Shown here: positions 42,101 to 50,947 of the stretch, piece after piece
Numbering within the stretch: the first letter of the stretch is position 1
Layout: every line of letters begins with the position of its first letter
Assembly: GCA_027577595.1 (NCBI GenBank)
Contig: JANBRJ010000096.1
Location: 1-62,772 of the forward strand
DNA: 62,772 bases
Reading direction: 5' to 3'
DNA from: Coemansia sp. RSA 487
Lineage: Eukaryota > Kickxellomycota > Kickxellomycetes > Kickxellales > Kickxellaceae
Program-made: the position numbers and the translations under genes
Notes under the pieces: model-generated
What the model was told of the DNA's origin: nothing
Databases searched by the model: none
Seen by the model: the letters and a program-made list of their open reading frames with translations, nothing else

Positions 42101-44453
42101 TCTGATCACGCACCATGTCCCAATGTGCCTTCCATACGCTGATTTCATGGTTATGCTTAGCAATGGCCGTGTTGTGCTGAAAGGCGATCCACAAGAGCTA
42201 AAGATACAAGGTGTTCTCACAAGTGTGCTCAAGGAACCGGATAACAATATTGAAAGCGCAGATAAAGTCAAAGCGCCAGCAGATCAAGCTGATGACAAGG
42301 ACAAGGAAAAAGATATTGACAACATTGATGAGACGGCTGGAAAGTCTGTTGAAAAAGACATGGAACAAACAGTAAATGATATAAAATCCGAAGATGAATA
42401 CACTAAAGAGCGCTTACAAAAGATGACAGAGCAACAGAACGTGGATTCAAACGCTGATTTGACTGTGTTGCAAGGCACCCTAGTCAAAGGCGAGGAGCGT
42501 GAAAAGGGGCAGGTGAAATTCGAAGTGTGGAAGATGTTTATGGATATGTGTGGTGGAAGCGGATACTGGGTGCTTCTAGTGTGTGCGATGATTGTATCTC
42601 AATTGTTTTCGACAATGAAAACCTATGCAATTAGGCTGTGGGTGTCGTCCAACGATGGAAACGGCCCTGATGATGTTGCTTCATCTCTGTATTTCTCCAC
42701 GACTATGGATGGAGCGACGGATAAAATGATGCATTTATCTGGAATCAGCACTGATCAGGCAATGCCAATTAAAAACAGTCCAGCATATTGGCTCAGCATC
42801 TATATGCTTGTATCTGCTCTTGGCGCCTTTTGGGGCATAATTCAAAAGTATTATGTGTGCTATGGCGGTATCCGTGTTGAAAGAGACATCCATAAAAAGC
42901 TCCTTCAAACAATAATGCATGCTACACCACGGTTCTTTGACTCAACACCTGTTGGTCGGATAGTCAGCCGGTTTTCTGGTGACATGGATTCAATAAGCCG
43001 AGGATCAATCAGCAATCTTATGAGCTGGTTTAGTGGCTTTGTGTCGCTGGCTACAACAATTGTGATTATAATGTCAGTAATTCCAATGTTTACTTTCCCA
43101 GCAGTTGTAATCGTGGCTATATACGCTGCAATTGCTTACTACTTCCTACCAACGATGCGCGAGATAAAAAGACTTCGGTCAAATAGCAGATCGCCTGTTG
43201 TTTCTATATTCAGCGAAATGGTCCATGGCGTTGCAGTAATCCGTACATTCGGCGTAAAGAGGCATTTCATCAAAGAAGTGCTGAACAGAATAAACAACAA
43301 CAACAGGCTAAGATACATGAATTTGCTCGGAAATCAATGGATGAGTCTACGCATATCCGCTACAAGCGCAGCAGTCACGTTTATCTGCGTTTTATTCATC
43401 CTGTTCAATGTCAATTGGATAGATGCTGGGTTGGCTGGTTTTGTGCTTACGTATGCTACATCTTTTTCGTCAGAAACAGCTTGGGTAATCCACGGTTACG
43501 TTTTCAATGAGCAAAATATGAATGCAGTCGAGCGGGTTATGCAATATTTGAAAATTGATCAGGAGGCAGCGTCGGAATCAACACCCGAAAACAAGCCATC
43601 GGCATTGTGGCCCAAGACCGGCAATGTGGAGATTGAAAATCTTGTTGCAGAGTATGTCCCAGGCGTTCCTGTATTGCACGGCATTTCACTGTCCGTTCGT
43701 CATGGTGAGAAGATTGGTATTGTTGGCCGTACTGGCGCTGGAAAGAGCACCATGTCGCTGGCGCTTTTGCGTTTCATTGAAGCAAACGAGGGACGCATTA
43801 TGCTTGATGGTGTCGATATTTCCAAAATCGGATTAGAAGATCTAAGGCGAAACATCACCATTATTCCGCAGGATCCAGTTCTGTTTAATGGCACAGTTCG
43901 TTACAACATTGATCCATTCGAGGAGTATTCCGATGAGCTTATCTGGGATGCACTGCGGCGCACACGCCTGACTCACGAACAGAGTAGTCAAGCGACTAGC
44001 GCAAGCGCAAGCATAATGGAGAATGCCAATACCCATGGTGAACTAGCGCTGGAGCGGATGACTGGGATATTCGGTAGCTTGGATGACGAGATCAAACAAA
44101 ACGGTCAGAGTCTGTCGCTTGGACAGCGGCAATTGGTGGCAATGGCGCGTGCCCTTGTCAGGAGATCCAAGCTGATCGTCATGGACGAGGCCACTGCATC
44201 TGTTGATTTTGACACCGATGAGCGGCTGCAGCGCACAATTCGTGGGTATGAGTTTGCCAACTCTACGCTGTTTTGCATTGCGCACCGTTTGCGCACAATC
44301 ATTGACTATGACCGAGTGCTTGTTCTTGACAAGGGCAAGGTTGCAGAGTTTGATACGCCCAAGAATCTGCTTCAGAAGAAGAATGGTGTCTTTAGAAGCA
44401 TGTGTGAAAAGACTAGCGAGTATGAGTATCTAGCATCCATTACCGATCGATAA
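39171..44453 (+). CDS. ABC transporter subfamily C (MRP/YCF1-type)
   Basis: The 1,760-residue protein has the full ABCC layout. TMD0 has about five membrane segments in residues 1-265. A first six-helix domain lies at about 360-690. NBD1 has Walker A GPTGSGKSS near 803, LSGGQKQRLTLARA near 921 and Walker B ILLIDDCLSAVDAH, where Asp replaces the catalytic Glu as is normal for ABCC site 1. An acidic Lys/Asp linker covers about 1025-1090. The second membrane domain is at about 1115-1450. NBD2 has GRTGAGKST near 1518, LSLGQRQLVAMARA near 1646 and LIVMDEATASVD near 1668. Such pumps export glutathione conjugates, drugs or metal-thiol complexes from the cytosol into the vacuole or out of the cell. 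The linker between NBD1 and TMD2 could be a phosphorylation-controlled region. Intact and single-exon; the substrate cannot be told. Confidence 0.95.
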   Translation: MHFISGLPRALLSAASTYAAVYSIYKLSAHVTRFIHASDHTGLCGASPWAWSLSSDCFRVGFLWPALLLLVSAIAGSALALCMLFQEVPNDESTFATDGSAPLFRFGVGNMKLPVRRPPGATIMLDNRLRMGIIAVLLLVAQTVLSHFWWQNSDSSNSMYSFALALNAAFITALSLYNVSAFVLSERISYLGLLPWPISMPLIVQLFCNLTEVYFSFFTTETNSVPIFGRSASSRSNYLVSITVLNLAMMVVLALVQRHTIFLRPITTPSSESTDCYFDASIDETTPFTYKNDLNESYLVDTPETGSSLFDKVMVSWPTELFCRGAATGLENKDMYRLTRKYAPIPNWKRYLRFRNSNRTMFVAMLLTFIPEAILKCVYTVSVSILSYASPFFLQHILRYIENADNAEYTGTLRNAYLYVFGLLFFTMLNSVLSRQDAWISASVEMKITSILGGELSVKTLRRRGKGSWDKPKTDEKDASAKTSQSSSDEGRIVNLIGSDSAIVSSILYHVNDVFDLPISLGLGLFYIYKLLGFSALIGLCMAFLYIPLSKIIYDRVREAMKAQRLMNDKRISMITEVLQGIKAVKLFGWESRFMKNIAEQHDKQLKYSWVIFAWTVVLNVAADLMPVFVLVLILYMYTIVFGNKLTAEIAFTSLSVFNMVYQELVRIKVYFTSFAYLFVSIDRINTYLGSSHIQDLEERVASNTENMLGFECADLEWMSPEEKNNDNAESNTAFSGANNTTTRVNSPATEQTPLISGESSSTPVSLTANVSSTSLAKLDDVSPFSLKGIDVQFPLGGFSIVAGPTGSGKSSLLSALIGEMTLTRGSIMVPTLDSKIASAGESKYKDIVDIANEGLALHDIAYVAQEPWLRNATIRENILFGETYEKERYEEVLRVCALKPDLRILPAGDETEIGERGVTLSGGQKQRLTLARAVYSRHRILLIDDCLSAVDAHTGRHILMECLLSRTKLMQGRTRVLITHHVPMCLPYADFMVMLSNGRVVLKGDPQELKIQGVLTSVLKEPDNNIESADKVKAPADQADDKDKEKDIDNIDETAGKSVEKDMEQTVNDIKSEDEYTKERLQKMTEQQNVDSNADLTVLQGTLVKGEEREKGQVKFEVWKMFMDMCGGSGYWVLLVCAMIVSQLFSTMKTYAIRLWVSSNDGNGPDDVASSLYFSTTMDGATDKMMHLSGISTDQAMPIKNSPAYWLSIYMLVSALGAFWGIIQKYYVCYGGIRVERDIHKKLLQTIMHATPRFFDSTPVGRIVSRFSGDMDSISRGSISNLMSWFSGFVSLATTIVIIMSVIPMFTFPAVVIVAIYAAIAYYFLPTMREIKRLRSNSRSPVVSIFSEMVHGVAVIRTFGVKRHFIKEVLNRINNNNRLRYMNLLGNQWMSLRISATSAAVTFICVLFILFNVNWIDAGLAGFVLTYATSFSSETAWVIHGYVFNEQNMNAVERVMQYLKIDQEAASESTPENKPSALWPKTGNVEIENLVAEYVPGVPVLHGISLSVRHGEKIGIVGRTGAGKSTMSLALLRFIEANEGRIMLDGVDISKIGLEDLRRNITIIPQDPVLFNGTVRYNIDPFEEYSDELIWDALRRTRLTHEQSSQATSASASIMENANTHGELALERMTGIFGSLDDEIKQNGQSLSLGQRQLVAMARALVRRSKLIVMDEATASVDFDTDERLQRTIRGYEFANSTLFCIAHRLRTIIDYDRVLVLDKGKVAEFDTPKNLLQKKNGVFRSMCEKTSEYEYLASITDR

Positions 44454-45858
44454 GAAAAGTGAGAGATAATATTTTCCAAATAAGCTTGAATCATTGAGCA
44501 ATAAAAGAGGGATAATATATTTTATTGTAGCCATAAAAACACTAAACATAAAAAGAAACCCCCGAATTTTCCCATTTATTAGTAAAACAATGCACCTGTC
44601 ATGGGCTCTAGCTGTGATCCAAGTTCTAGTCTTCCATATACGCAGATCAAAGGATGGAATAGCTGAGTGATCCCAACCTGGGTTTGCACGCTGATCTGGC
44701 TAAACTCTTATGCTGGTCTTGTATTACTGCAATTTATTGGTATATTGATACACCCATCCAGAAAAGGGGTTAAACAGAGTGGCATAATTATTATCTTTCG
44801 ATTCTACGGGTTTTCAATAAAAAAACCATTATGGACATTCCATGCCTTTTGGATTTCCCAGATTGAACCTTTTTATCTTACCTGGTCATTTCATGAAATA
44901 CCGAACGTTGAGTTGAAACCCGATCTACATGTTTATTTTTTAAAAAAAACATACTGATCTAAAGCGATGCTTTCCAAATAACATTGTAATATGTAAAGCT
45001 CAACAAACAGTTTGAAAAAGGAAATCGGCATTTCCAACAAATGTTCAGAAAATGATGTTGGTGAATCAACCCAATGGCAATTCCGGTAAGTAGAAAGATT
45101 CAGATTGCAACAGCGACCAATGGCAGTTAGTAGTTGTAAAACCTACTATTCCCAAGCTAAACTTATCATTCAAAAGGGATAAAGGAGTCGGATATTGTGC
45201 AATGCTTGAAGATTGGATGACGTTCAATTATCCTTTCAACTGTTTCCAATATCTAATTAGTTTATTTTGATGAGTTTCGGGGATTTAGATAGATGATTGT
45301 ACAAGGAAAAAAAAAGAATTACTCTGTTTCCTTTTGTTTGACTGTCATTACCAGTGTAAAATTAGTATTTGAAGAAGAGCCTTTGGAGACAAACATTCAA
45401 GAAAATTGCAACATGTAAAGGGTAATGGGGCAGTTCATATTTGCAGAAACGAATAACACTACCATTCCATCAAGTAAAGCTAACGTAAGGAATAAGCGCT
45501 CTGCGCACCATCACCAGATAAAATTTACATTTAATAGCAAAGTATATGCACCTATTCATACGGCTGTTCTGTTACTGGCACTTCAAACTGTACTAAGAGC
45601 AGCAATAGCGATGCCAAGTTTCTTACGCGAGGTTCTAGTTGCACGAAGTACAATATAGGTAGAAGGAGAAGTGACCCAGGTTCGCTTAATCGGCAGGAAA
45701 CGATAAAAAGAAGCAGTAATGCATCGAATTAACAACAAAAATAGGCAAGATGTGTGTCAGTTGCTGCATATTTTGGTTATGCAATATGTGCAATTTAGTT
45801 TTAACCACTTTGGCATGCGAGTTTCTTGTTTTTATTTAGCATCCAAATAAATAAAAGT
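44454..45858. other. 1.4-kb AT-rich spacer without a clear gene
   Basis: The space between convergent genes (the ABC transporter and HGH1). No open frame with known homology was found. A 42-codon minus-strand stretch (44579-44707, with VGITQLFHPLICVYGRL) has coding-like composition but an upstream stop and no start. No transposon, RNA gene or repeat was seen. Confidence 0.5.
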
Positions 45859-46929
45859 TTAGATCTCTTCAAATGTATCTGCATCGATCTTATCGTTGCC
45901 ATCCTCCTTGGTTTCTTTGCTCTCTTCGCCCAACAATAGCTGCACAGCACGATAGCCGAGATCCTGGCACGTTTCATCGGTCTCTATTTTGTGCATCTCA
46001 CGGAGAATCGGATAAACTTTTTTTGTACGCAAAACCTCACGGCCATCGTAGGTAGTGCACAGGAGGTTTATGGCCTCAAGGAGCGTTGCGCGGAGCTTTG
46101 GATCGGGCTCGCGCTTCTTGTCATCGCCCAAGAACTGAACTTCCTCGGGCATATGCTCCATATCTTCGATCTCGTACTCCTCGGGCCCGCACAGCGGAAG
46201 GATGATATATGGAAGCAAATTGGTTTCCTTCGGGTCAAGGATCTCACGGTGCTTCTCCTTGTCAAAGCAAACGTTCTTCATAGTCGAGTCAACGCCGCCA
46301 CGACGAATCAGCTCCGGGTACTCGCTGAAAACCATGATCTTTGTGATGGGCAGCTTGCCATCGTATGCTGTTCGCTCGAGGAAGTAGCGGCGGCCATACG
46401 GGTAGTTGGTGATGTCAGCAAACACACTGGCAAGGTAGCCAAAGCGCGCGTTCTTGTTGTACTTTTTGTCCATTCCCTTGACAAATACGTCGGTCAATTG
46501 ATCTAGCGCAAGCGGCGAGTTGCAAATACCCTCGGCCGGTCCCACTTTGAGCAGCGAGAGAACACGACATATGGGCTCTAATTTGGTAACATTGGACAAA
46601 AGCATTGCTGCAAGGTCAGCAACGATGCAGGTAGGGTTGACTATGAGTCTAATAACCATTGATAGGTGGTCTTCGTCGGCAAAGTGCTTGCACGTGCTGG
46701 TGTCTGTGGTCATATTAATCAGTATTGACATTGCGCTGTTTGCCGCCACCGGCGTCTCATGGCTGATGACTAACAGCCTTTGTACAAGCTTGTCTGCACG
46801 CGAGACTAGGTTCTGAAAGTTCTCGGATCCAGGCGAAGAGAACCCGGAGAGATAGCTGACTGCCAGCTCTCGCACATCGGGCCGTGAGCTGTTTAGAAAC
46901 TCAATAAGCTCGTCCAACTGTTCCGCCAT
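45859..46929 (-). CDS. HGH1: HGH1 family protein (ARM/HEAT-repeat cochaperone)
   Basis: The 356-residue product starts MAEQLDELIEFLNSSRPDV; the long frame upstream of this Met is read-through of the leader. Residues 1-200 form ARM/HEAT-type helical repeats (RELAVSYLSGFSS, AMSILINMTTD, AAMLLSNVTKLE). The middle and end carry family blocks: YLASVFADITNYPYGRRYFL, GGVDSTMKNVCFD, LLPYIILPLCGPEEY and LREMHKIETDETCQ. Hgh1 is a cytosolic chaperone partner that helps translation elongation factor 2 fold. Length is slightly less than the yeast protein (394). A short acidic tail follows. Nothing is missing. It is divergent from the GH114 gene. Confidence 0.95.
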   Translation of the reverse strand: MAEQLDELIEFLNSSRPDVRELAVSYLSGFSSPGSENFQNLVSRADKLVQRLLVISHETPVAANSAMSILINMTTDTSTCKHFADEDHLSMVIRLIVNPTCIVADLAAMLLSNVTKLEPICRVLSLLKVGPAEGICNSPLALDQLTDVFVKGMDKKYNKNARFGYLASVFADITNYPYGRRYFLERTAYDGKLPITKIMVFSEYPELIRRGGVDSTMKNVCFDKEKHREILDPKETNLLPYIILPLCGPEEYEIEDMEHMPEEVQFLGDDKKREPDPKLRATLLEAINLLCTTYDGREVLRTKKVYPILREMHKIETDETCQDLGYRAVQLLLGEESKETKEDGNDKIDADTFEEI

Positions 46930-48091
46930 TTCTGCTCCGAATCCCGCTTGTTTACTGTTGAAATAGTCTAAATTTGAACGGGGTGTAAGAGGCAATAAAA
47001 AAAGGTATTTAAAGGCAAAAAAAAAAGGGAAAGGTGCAAGGTATCTTTTTTTGATCTCGTATAATTTTTTTAGGTCCAGACCATTGATCAGCAATGTGGT
47101 TGATCGATAAATCCCAGATCAATAATGATATAGCAGTTAAAGAATGGTGGTAGGGTGCAAGAGAAATGGAACTTTTGCTGACAAATTTCCATAGATAAAA
47201 AGAACATATCAATGTCTCTTTCTTCGTGCCAGACCAGTTATGACAGGTTTGATGCTCCACTCTTTCGCCCGCTTGCCCCGCGCCAAAATGAGCACGCGAG
47301 CTGTGCACAGAAAAAGAATACTGTTATTTGCACTTGTGCCTTCCAGCTTGATGCCAGTTTGCCGCTGGGGTATTTAGCTGCAATTGGTGTTTTCTCCAGA
47401 ATCTTTCTGGAGACCTGTTTGCGGCACTGCAATGAACGCACATTCATTTTCCATTTGAACATTCTTTTTTCTACATAGCACGACAGAATCAAACTCCCTC
47501 TCCCCCATTTGTGACACTGCAAAGCACAAAGAGATAGATAACGCGGCTTTTGTCCTGGGTAATTGATTTAAACATTTTTCATATTTCATTCCATTTCCAT
47601 GGTCCACAGTCCACATGCACACACGTGTCTGATTGGCAGACCGCTGAGGAGCAGCGATCGACAGACGTATGCGTCGTGTGTGCGACCTTGCGGTGGCCAT
47701 TTGCCCTTTTTGAACGATGTTTAGTTAAGCCGGAGTTTTTCTTTGAAATCCTTTTGATTGTAGACTGTCCTATTTCCGGATGCAAAATACTGCGCGCAGT
47801 TCATCAAACCTGTTTTGCTGGCATGTTTGCTTTGTAAACATTGTTTGCAAAGCCAGAGCTGCGTGGAAAAAGCGATTGCAGCATTAGTTGGTGTTTTTTT
47901 TGGAGCTTTGAAATACTTCAAAAGAAGGCCAGCAAAGCCCAACTTTTTGCCGGATGAAACACAAGCACCTCCAGTAACTTTACCTCCAAGTCATCTCCAT
48001 TTTTCATTTTCCATTTTTCACTTTTCGCTTTTCACTTTTCACTTTTCAGCCTCCTTGTCATCTTTGTTAACCCACCATTCCCTTTTCAGCC
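46930..48091. other. Long divergent promoter region (HGH1 / GH114)
   Basis: About 1.16 kb between divergent starts. It contains an ACACGTGT palindrome followed by CTGATTGGCAG (CCAAT-type, minus sense) near 47621-47640, and a T/C-rich repeat tract before the GH114 gene. No gene was accepted. The length is unusual for this compact region and may reflect regulated expression of the secreted enzyme. Confidence 0.5.
48001..48048 (+). repeat. Imperfect TTTTCAC-type tandem repeat in the GH114 leader
   Basis: About seven units of TTTTCAC/TTTTCAT/TTTTCGC in tandem, ending about 45 bp before the GH114 start codon. The plus strand is almost purely pyrimidine plus A. It is probably in the 5' leader. Confidence 0.8.
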
Positions 48092-49033
48092 ATGAAGCTT
48101 ATGGCCGTTTCGTCTCTTGTCGCAGCGCTGGGCGTTGCCACAACGGCCACGTGCAGGCATCATCGCCATGACGACATTGAATCTTCTTCGGAAGTATCAT
48201 CAAGCCCTGCGCTTTCGGGAACTGCATCCCTTTCGTCAGCTTCTGAAACTGAGTCGACCGCGGCGCCTTCTCCAACCAGCGGCACGTCGGCCATATGGCA
48301 GCCAGCCGCTGGGGCATCGTGGCAAATCGTGCTGTCGAGCGCGCTTACCGACACCTCGATGGATGTCGAGGTCTTCGACATTGACCTCTTTGACAACACG
48401 GCGGCTACCATTTCGACTCTGCATGCTGCTGGGCGCAAGGTCATCTGCTACTTCTCTGCAGGAACCTATGAAAACTGGCGGCCGGACCAGAGCTCCTTTG
48501 CAGCATCAGACATGGGTAGTGCGCTCGACGGATGGGCCGGCGAAAAGTGGCTCGATGTCTCCTCAGCCAACGTACGCACCATCATGCAGAAGCGGCTGGA
48601 CTTGGCAAAGACCAAGGGCTGCGACGGGGTTGATCCCGATAATGTTGACGGCTACGACAACGATAACGGGCTGGGGCTGACCAAGAATGATGCCATCAGC
48701 TACGTCAATTGGCTAGCAACCGAGGCCCATGCGCGCGGAATGTCCGTGGGGCTCAAGAATGCCGGCGACATCATTGACAGCGTCATCGACAATATGCAGT
48801 GGAGCGTCAATGAGCAGTGCGCTCAATACGGCGAGTGCGACACGTATGCCGTTTTCGCTGACAAGGGGAAGCCTGTTTTCCACATCGAATACCCTAAAGG
48901 AGACAGCACCAATAACTCCAACAACGTCTCGGCCAGCAAGCTGAAAAGCGCTTGCGTTTTCAATGGCTCTGCCAAATTCTCTACGCTCATCAAAAATATG
49001 AACCTCGACAGCTGGTTCCAACTTTGCTCGTAA
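48092..49033 (+). CDS. Secreted GH114 endo-alpha-1,4-polygalactosaminidase-type hydrolase
   Basis: The 313-residue protein has a signal peptide (MKLMAVSSLVAALGVATTA). A Ser/Thr-rich linker (about 25-65) leads to a GH114 TIM-barrel domain from about residue 68: WQIVLSSALTDTSMDVEVFD, GRKVICYFSAGTYENWRPD, EKWLDVSSANVRTIMQKRLD, CDGVDPDNVDGYDNDNGLG, GMSVGLKNAGD and NEQCAQYGECDTYAVF. The acidic residues in DPDNVD and in the NEQC segment are in the places expected for the active site. The family cuts galactosaminogalactan-like polymers, a fungal exopolysaccharide, so the enzyme may remodel its own matrix or attack competitors. There is no C-terminal anchor, so it is probably free outside the cell. 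Complete. Confidence 0.9.
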   Translation: MKLMAVSSLVAALGVATTATCRHHRHDDIESSSEVSSSPALSGTASLSSASETESTAAPSPTSGTSAIWQPAAGASWQIVLSSALTDTSMDVEVFDIDLFDNTAATISTLHAAGRKVICYFSAGTYENWRPDQSSFAASDMGSALDGWAGEKWLDVSSANVRTIMQKRLDLAKTKGCDGVDPDNVDGYDNDNGLGLTKNDAISYVNWLATEAHARGMSVGLKNAGDIIDSVIDNMQWSVNEQCAQYGECDTYAVFADKGKPVFHIEYPKGDSTNNSNNVSASKLKSACVFNGSAKFSTLIKNMNLDSWFQLCS

Positions 49034-49386
49034 GTTGACACCCCCCCCGTTTATGATAGTTTTTTTGAAGGATAAAAGCTTTAATACCATGCTAAGAAAG
49101 CCGTTCTTGACCTGCTAATTTTTCACATTTTCGTGTTTGCGAAACAAGGCATATATATTTTTTAGAAGCGATACTGAAGCTAGCGAAACGAGTGGCACAC
49201 GTGCAGCATACGATAAACGCTTTTGGATTTTTTTCGTGTTTTTTCACATCGCGACATTATAGAGGAAAAATCAATTTTCTTTTCCCTTTCCTTTTTCAAT
49301 TATTAGTAAATATTTTTGCCATTCACAATCCAATCCAATCCAATCCAATCCAATCCTCCACCCTTTAATCCTTTTTAATAGCTAGC
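49034..49386. other. Spacer between the GH114 and SUMO protease genes
   Basis: About 350 bp with a C-run just after the GH114 stop, T-rich tracts, and a pentanucleotide repeat at its right end. No gene was recognised. It should hold the GH114 3' end and the protease promoter. Confidence 0.5.
49326..49356 (+). repeat. (CAATC)n pentanucleotide microsatellite
   Basis: Six tandem CAATC units about 30 bp before the start codon of the SUMO protease gene, so in its leader or core promoter. Confidence 0.9.
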
Positions 49387-50862
49387 ATGCAGAGCAGCAG
49401 CAGAAAGCGCGACCGATCGGTCGATGCTCTGGATATGCCTGGCGAATTCCCTGACCGCCAAAAAGTCAATCGAATGCATCAAAGGGTAGAGAATACACAG
49501 AGCAGTAGTAGCAGCAGTGGCCCTGGATCATGGCTCATCTATTGTCTGCTCACACCATTGCGAGCAGCCAAAGGGTGGTTGATAGGTAGCGAGCAGCAGA
49601 ATCAACAACGCATACAGGAAACGCCAACCACCACGAGAAACAACAGCAGCAACAGTGTAAATCGAAGTAGGAAACACCTGGAGGCCCGTAATAGTGTCAT
49701 CCGGCAACAGCGCAGGCGGCATCATAGGCGGAAACCAGTGACAGGCACATACAGAAATGCGAATTACAGAAAATCACTTTTTGGGAAGGATACCAGCACC
49801 AGGGAAAGCGTACGCCGAAACAGAAACAACAGTCTTGTTCGGGAGTATACGCTGCCTTCGTACAGCTACCGGATGCAAGCGGAATACGCGTCGGCGGATG
49901 ATGACTCTGCATCGGTGCTGACTATCGATAGCAGCATAACAATGAACCGACAGCCAAGCTTTGCCAGCAGCGAAGCTACAACACAGACGGCGTTTGCAGT
50001 GGCAGAGAAAGGCAGGACGAAGCCAGGAACCGACGACTGGATATCGCAGCTTCGGAAAAAGATCCAAGAGACCCTTGCAGTGTCTGCGCCGTCGACAGCA
50101 CGTGTACTGACCCCAGCGTACGACAAGGTGTGCCAGGAGGAAAGCGATTTCGATGCACGGCTGGAGAAGGCGCGGCAGGAAATGGCGTTCAAGCTGCCAC
50201 CGGATGCGCCATTGATCATCAAAAGGGCAAACTCATCGGGATTCACAGCCGAAATCAACAATGTCCCTGTCAATGCGCACGACATTGCAACGCTGGGCGA
50301 TGGCGAGTGGCTCAACGACGAGGTCATCAACTTTTACATGCAGCTCCTTATCACGCGATCCGAGAACCAGACGCCGGCTCTGCCCAAGGTGCACGCATTC
50401 AATACGTTTTTTTACTCGACGCTGCAGAAGGGCGGGTATGTGCGTGTGCGGCGGTGGACCCGGCGGATCCCGCTCTTCGAAAAGGACCTGGTCATTGTCC
50501 CCGTGCACCTGGGCGTGCACTGGTGCTGCGCGGTGATCGACTTTCGGCACAAAACTATCAGATACTACGATGCGCTGCACGGAAGCAACCAGGAGGCACT
50601 GGATCTGCTGCTCGGGTATCTGCGCGAAGAGAGCCGTGATAAGCTCGGGACCGAGTTTGACGACAGCGAATGGACCGCAGCGTGCGACAAGGAGATCCCG
50701 CGCCAGCTCAATGGCTACGACTGCGGCATTTTTGCGATTACGTTTGCCGAGTACGTGGCGCGCGATGCGCCCTTTGCGTTTTCACAAAAGCACTGTCCGT
50801 TTCTGCGCAAGAAAGTCACATACGAGATCGCTACACAGTCGCTGATCGCGACGCTGGCATAG
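49387..50862 (+). CDS. Ulp1/SENP-type SUMO protease (peptidase C48)
   Basis: The 491-residue protein has a variable, basic, Ser/Arg-rich N-terminal half, probably used for localisation (for example at the nuclear pore). The C48 catalytic domain covers about 280-491. WLNDEVINFYMQLLITRS is the family signature at its start. The triad is visible: His 378 (VHLGVHWCC), Asp 395 (IRYYDALHG) and Cys 446 (QLNGYDCGIFA), with the oxyanion Gln four residues before the Asp-Cys pair. The enzyme processes SUMO precursor and removes SUMO from targets. Length and layout fit fungal Ulp1. The gene is complete and single-exon. Confidence 0.95.
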   Translation: MQSSSRKRDRSVDALDMPGEFPDRQKVNRMHQRVENTQSSSSSSGPGSWLIYCLLTPLRAAKGWLIGSEQQNQQRIQETPTTTRNNSSNSVNRSRKHLEARNSVIRQQRRRHHRRKPVTGTYRNANYRKSLFGKDTSTRESVRRNRNNSLVREYTLPSYSYRMQAEYASADDDSASVLTIDSSITMNRQPSFASSEATTQTAFAVAEKGRTKPGTDDWISQLRKKIQETLAVSAPSTARVLTPAYDKVCQEESDFDARLEKARQEMAFKLPPDAPLIIKRANSSGFTAEINNVPVNAHDIATLGDGEWLNDEVINFYMQLLITRSENQTPALPKVHAFNTFFYSTLQKGGYVRVRRWTRRIPLFEKDLVIVPVHLGVHWCCAVIDFRHKTIRYYDALHGSNQEALDLLLGYLREESRDKLGTEFDDSEWTAACDKEIPRQLNGYDCGIFAITFAEYVARDAPFAFSQKHCPFLRKKVTYEIATQSLIATLA

Positions 50863-50947
50863 CCTATGTTTTTTTTTTGGTTGTGTCTTGATACAATAAA
50901 GGCAGAAGAGGCACTTTACGGAAATTGAAAGAAGAACAAACAACTGC

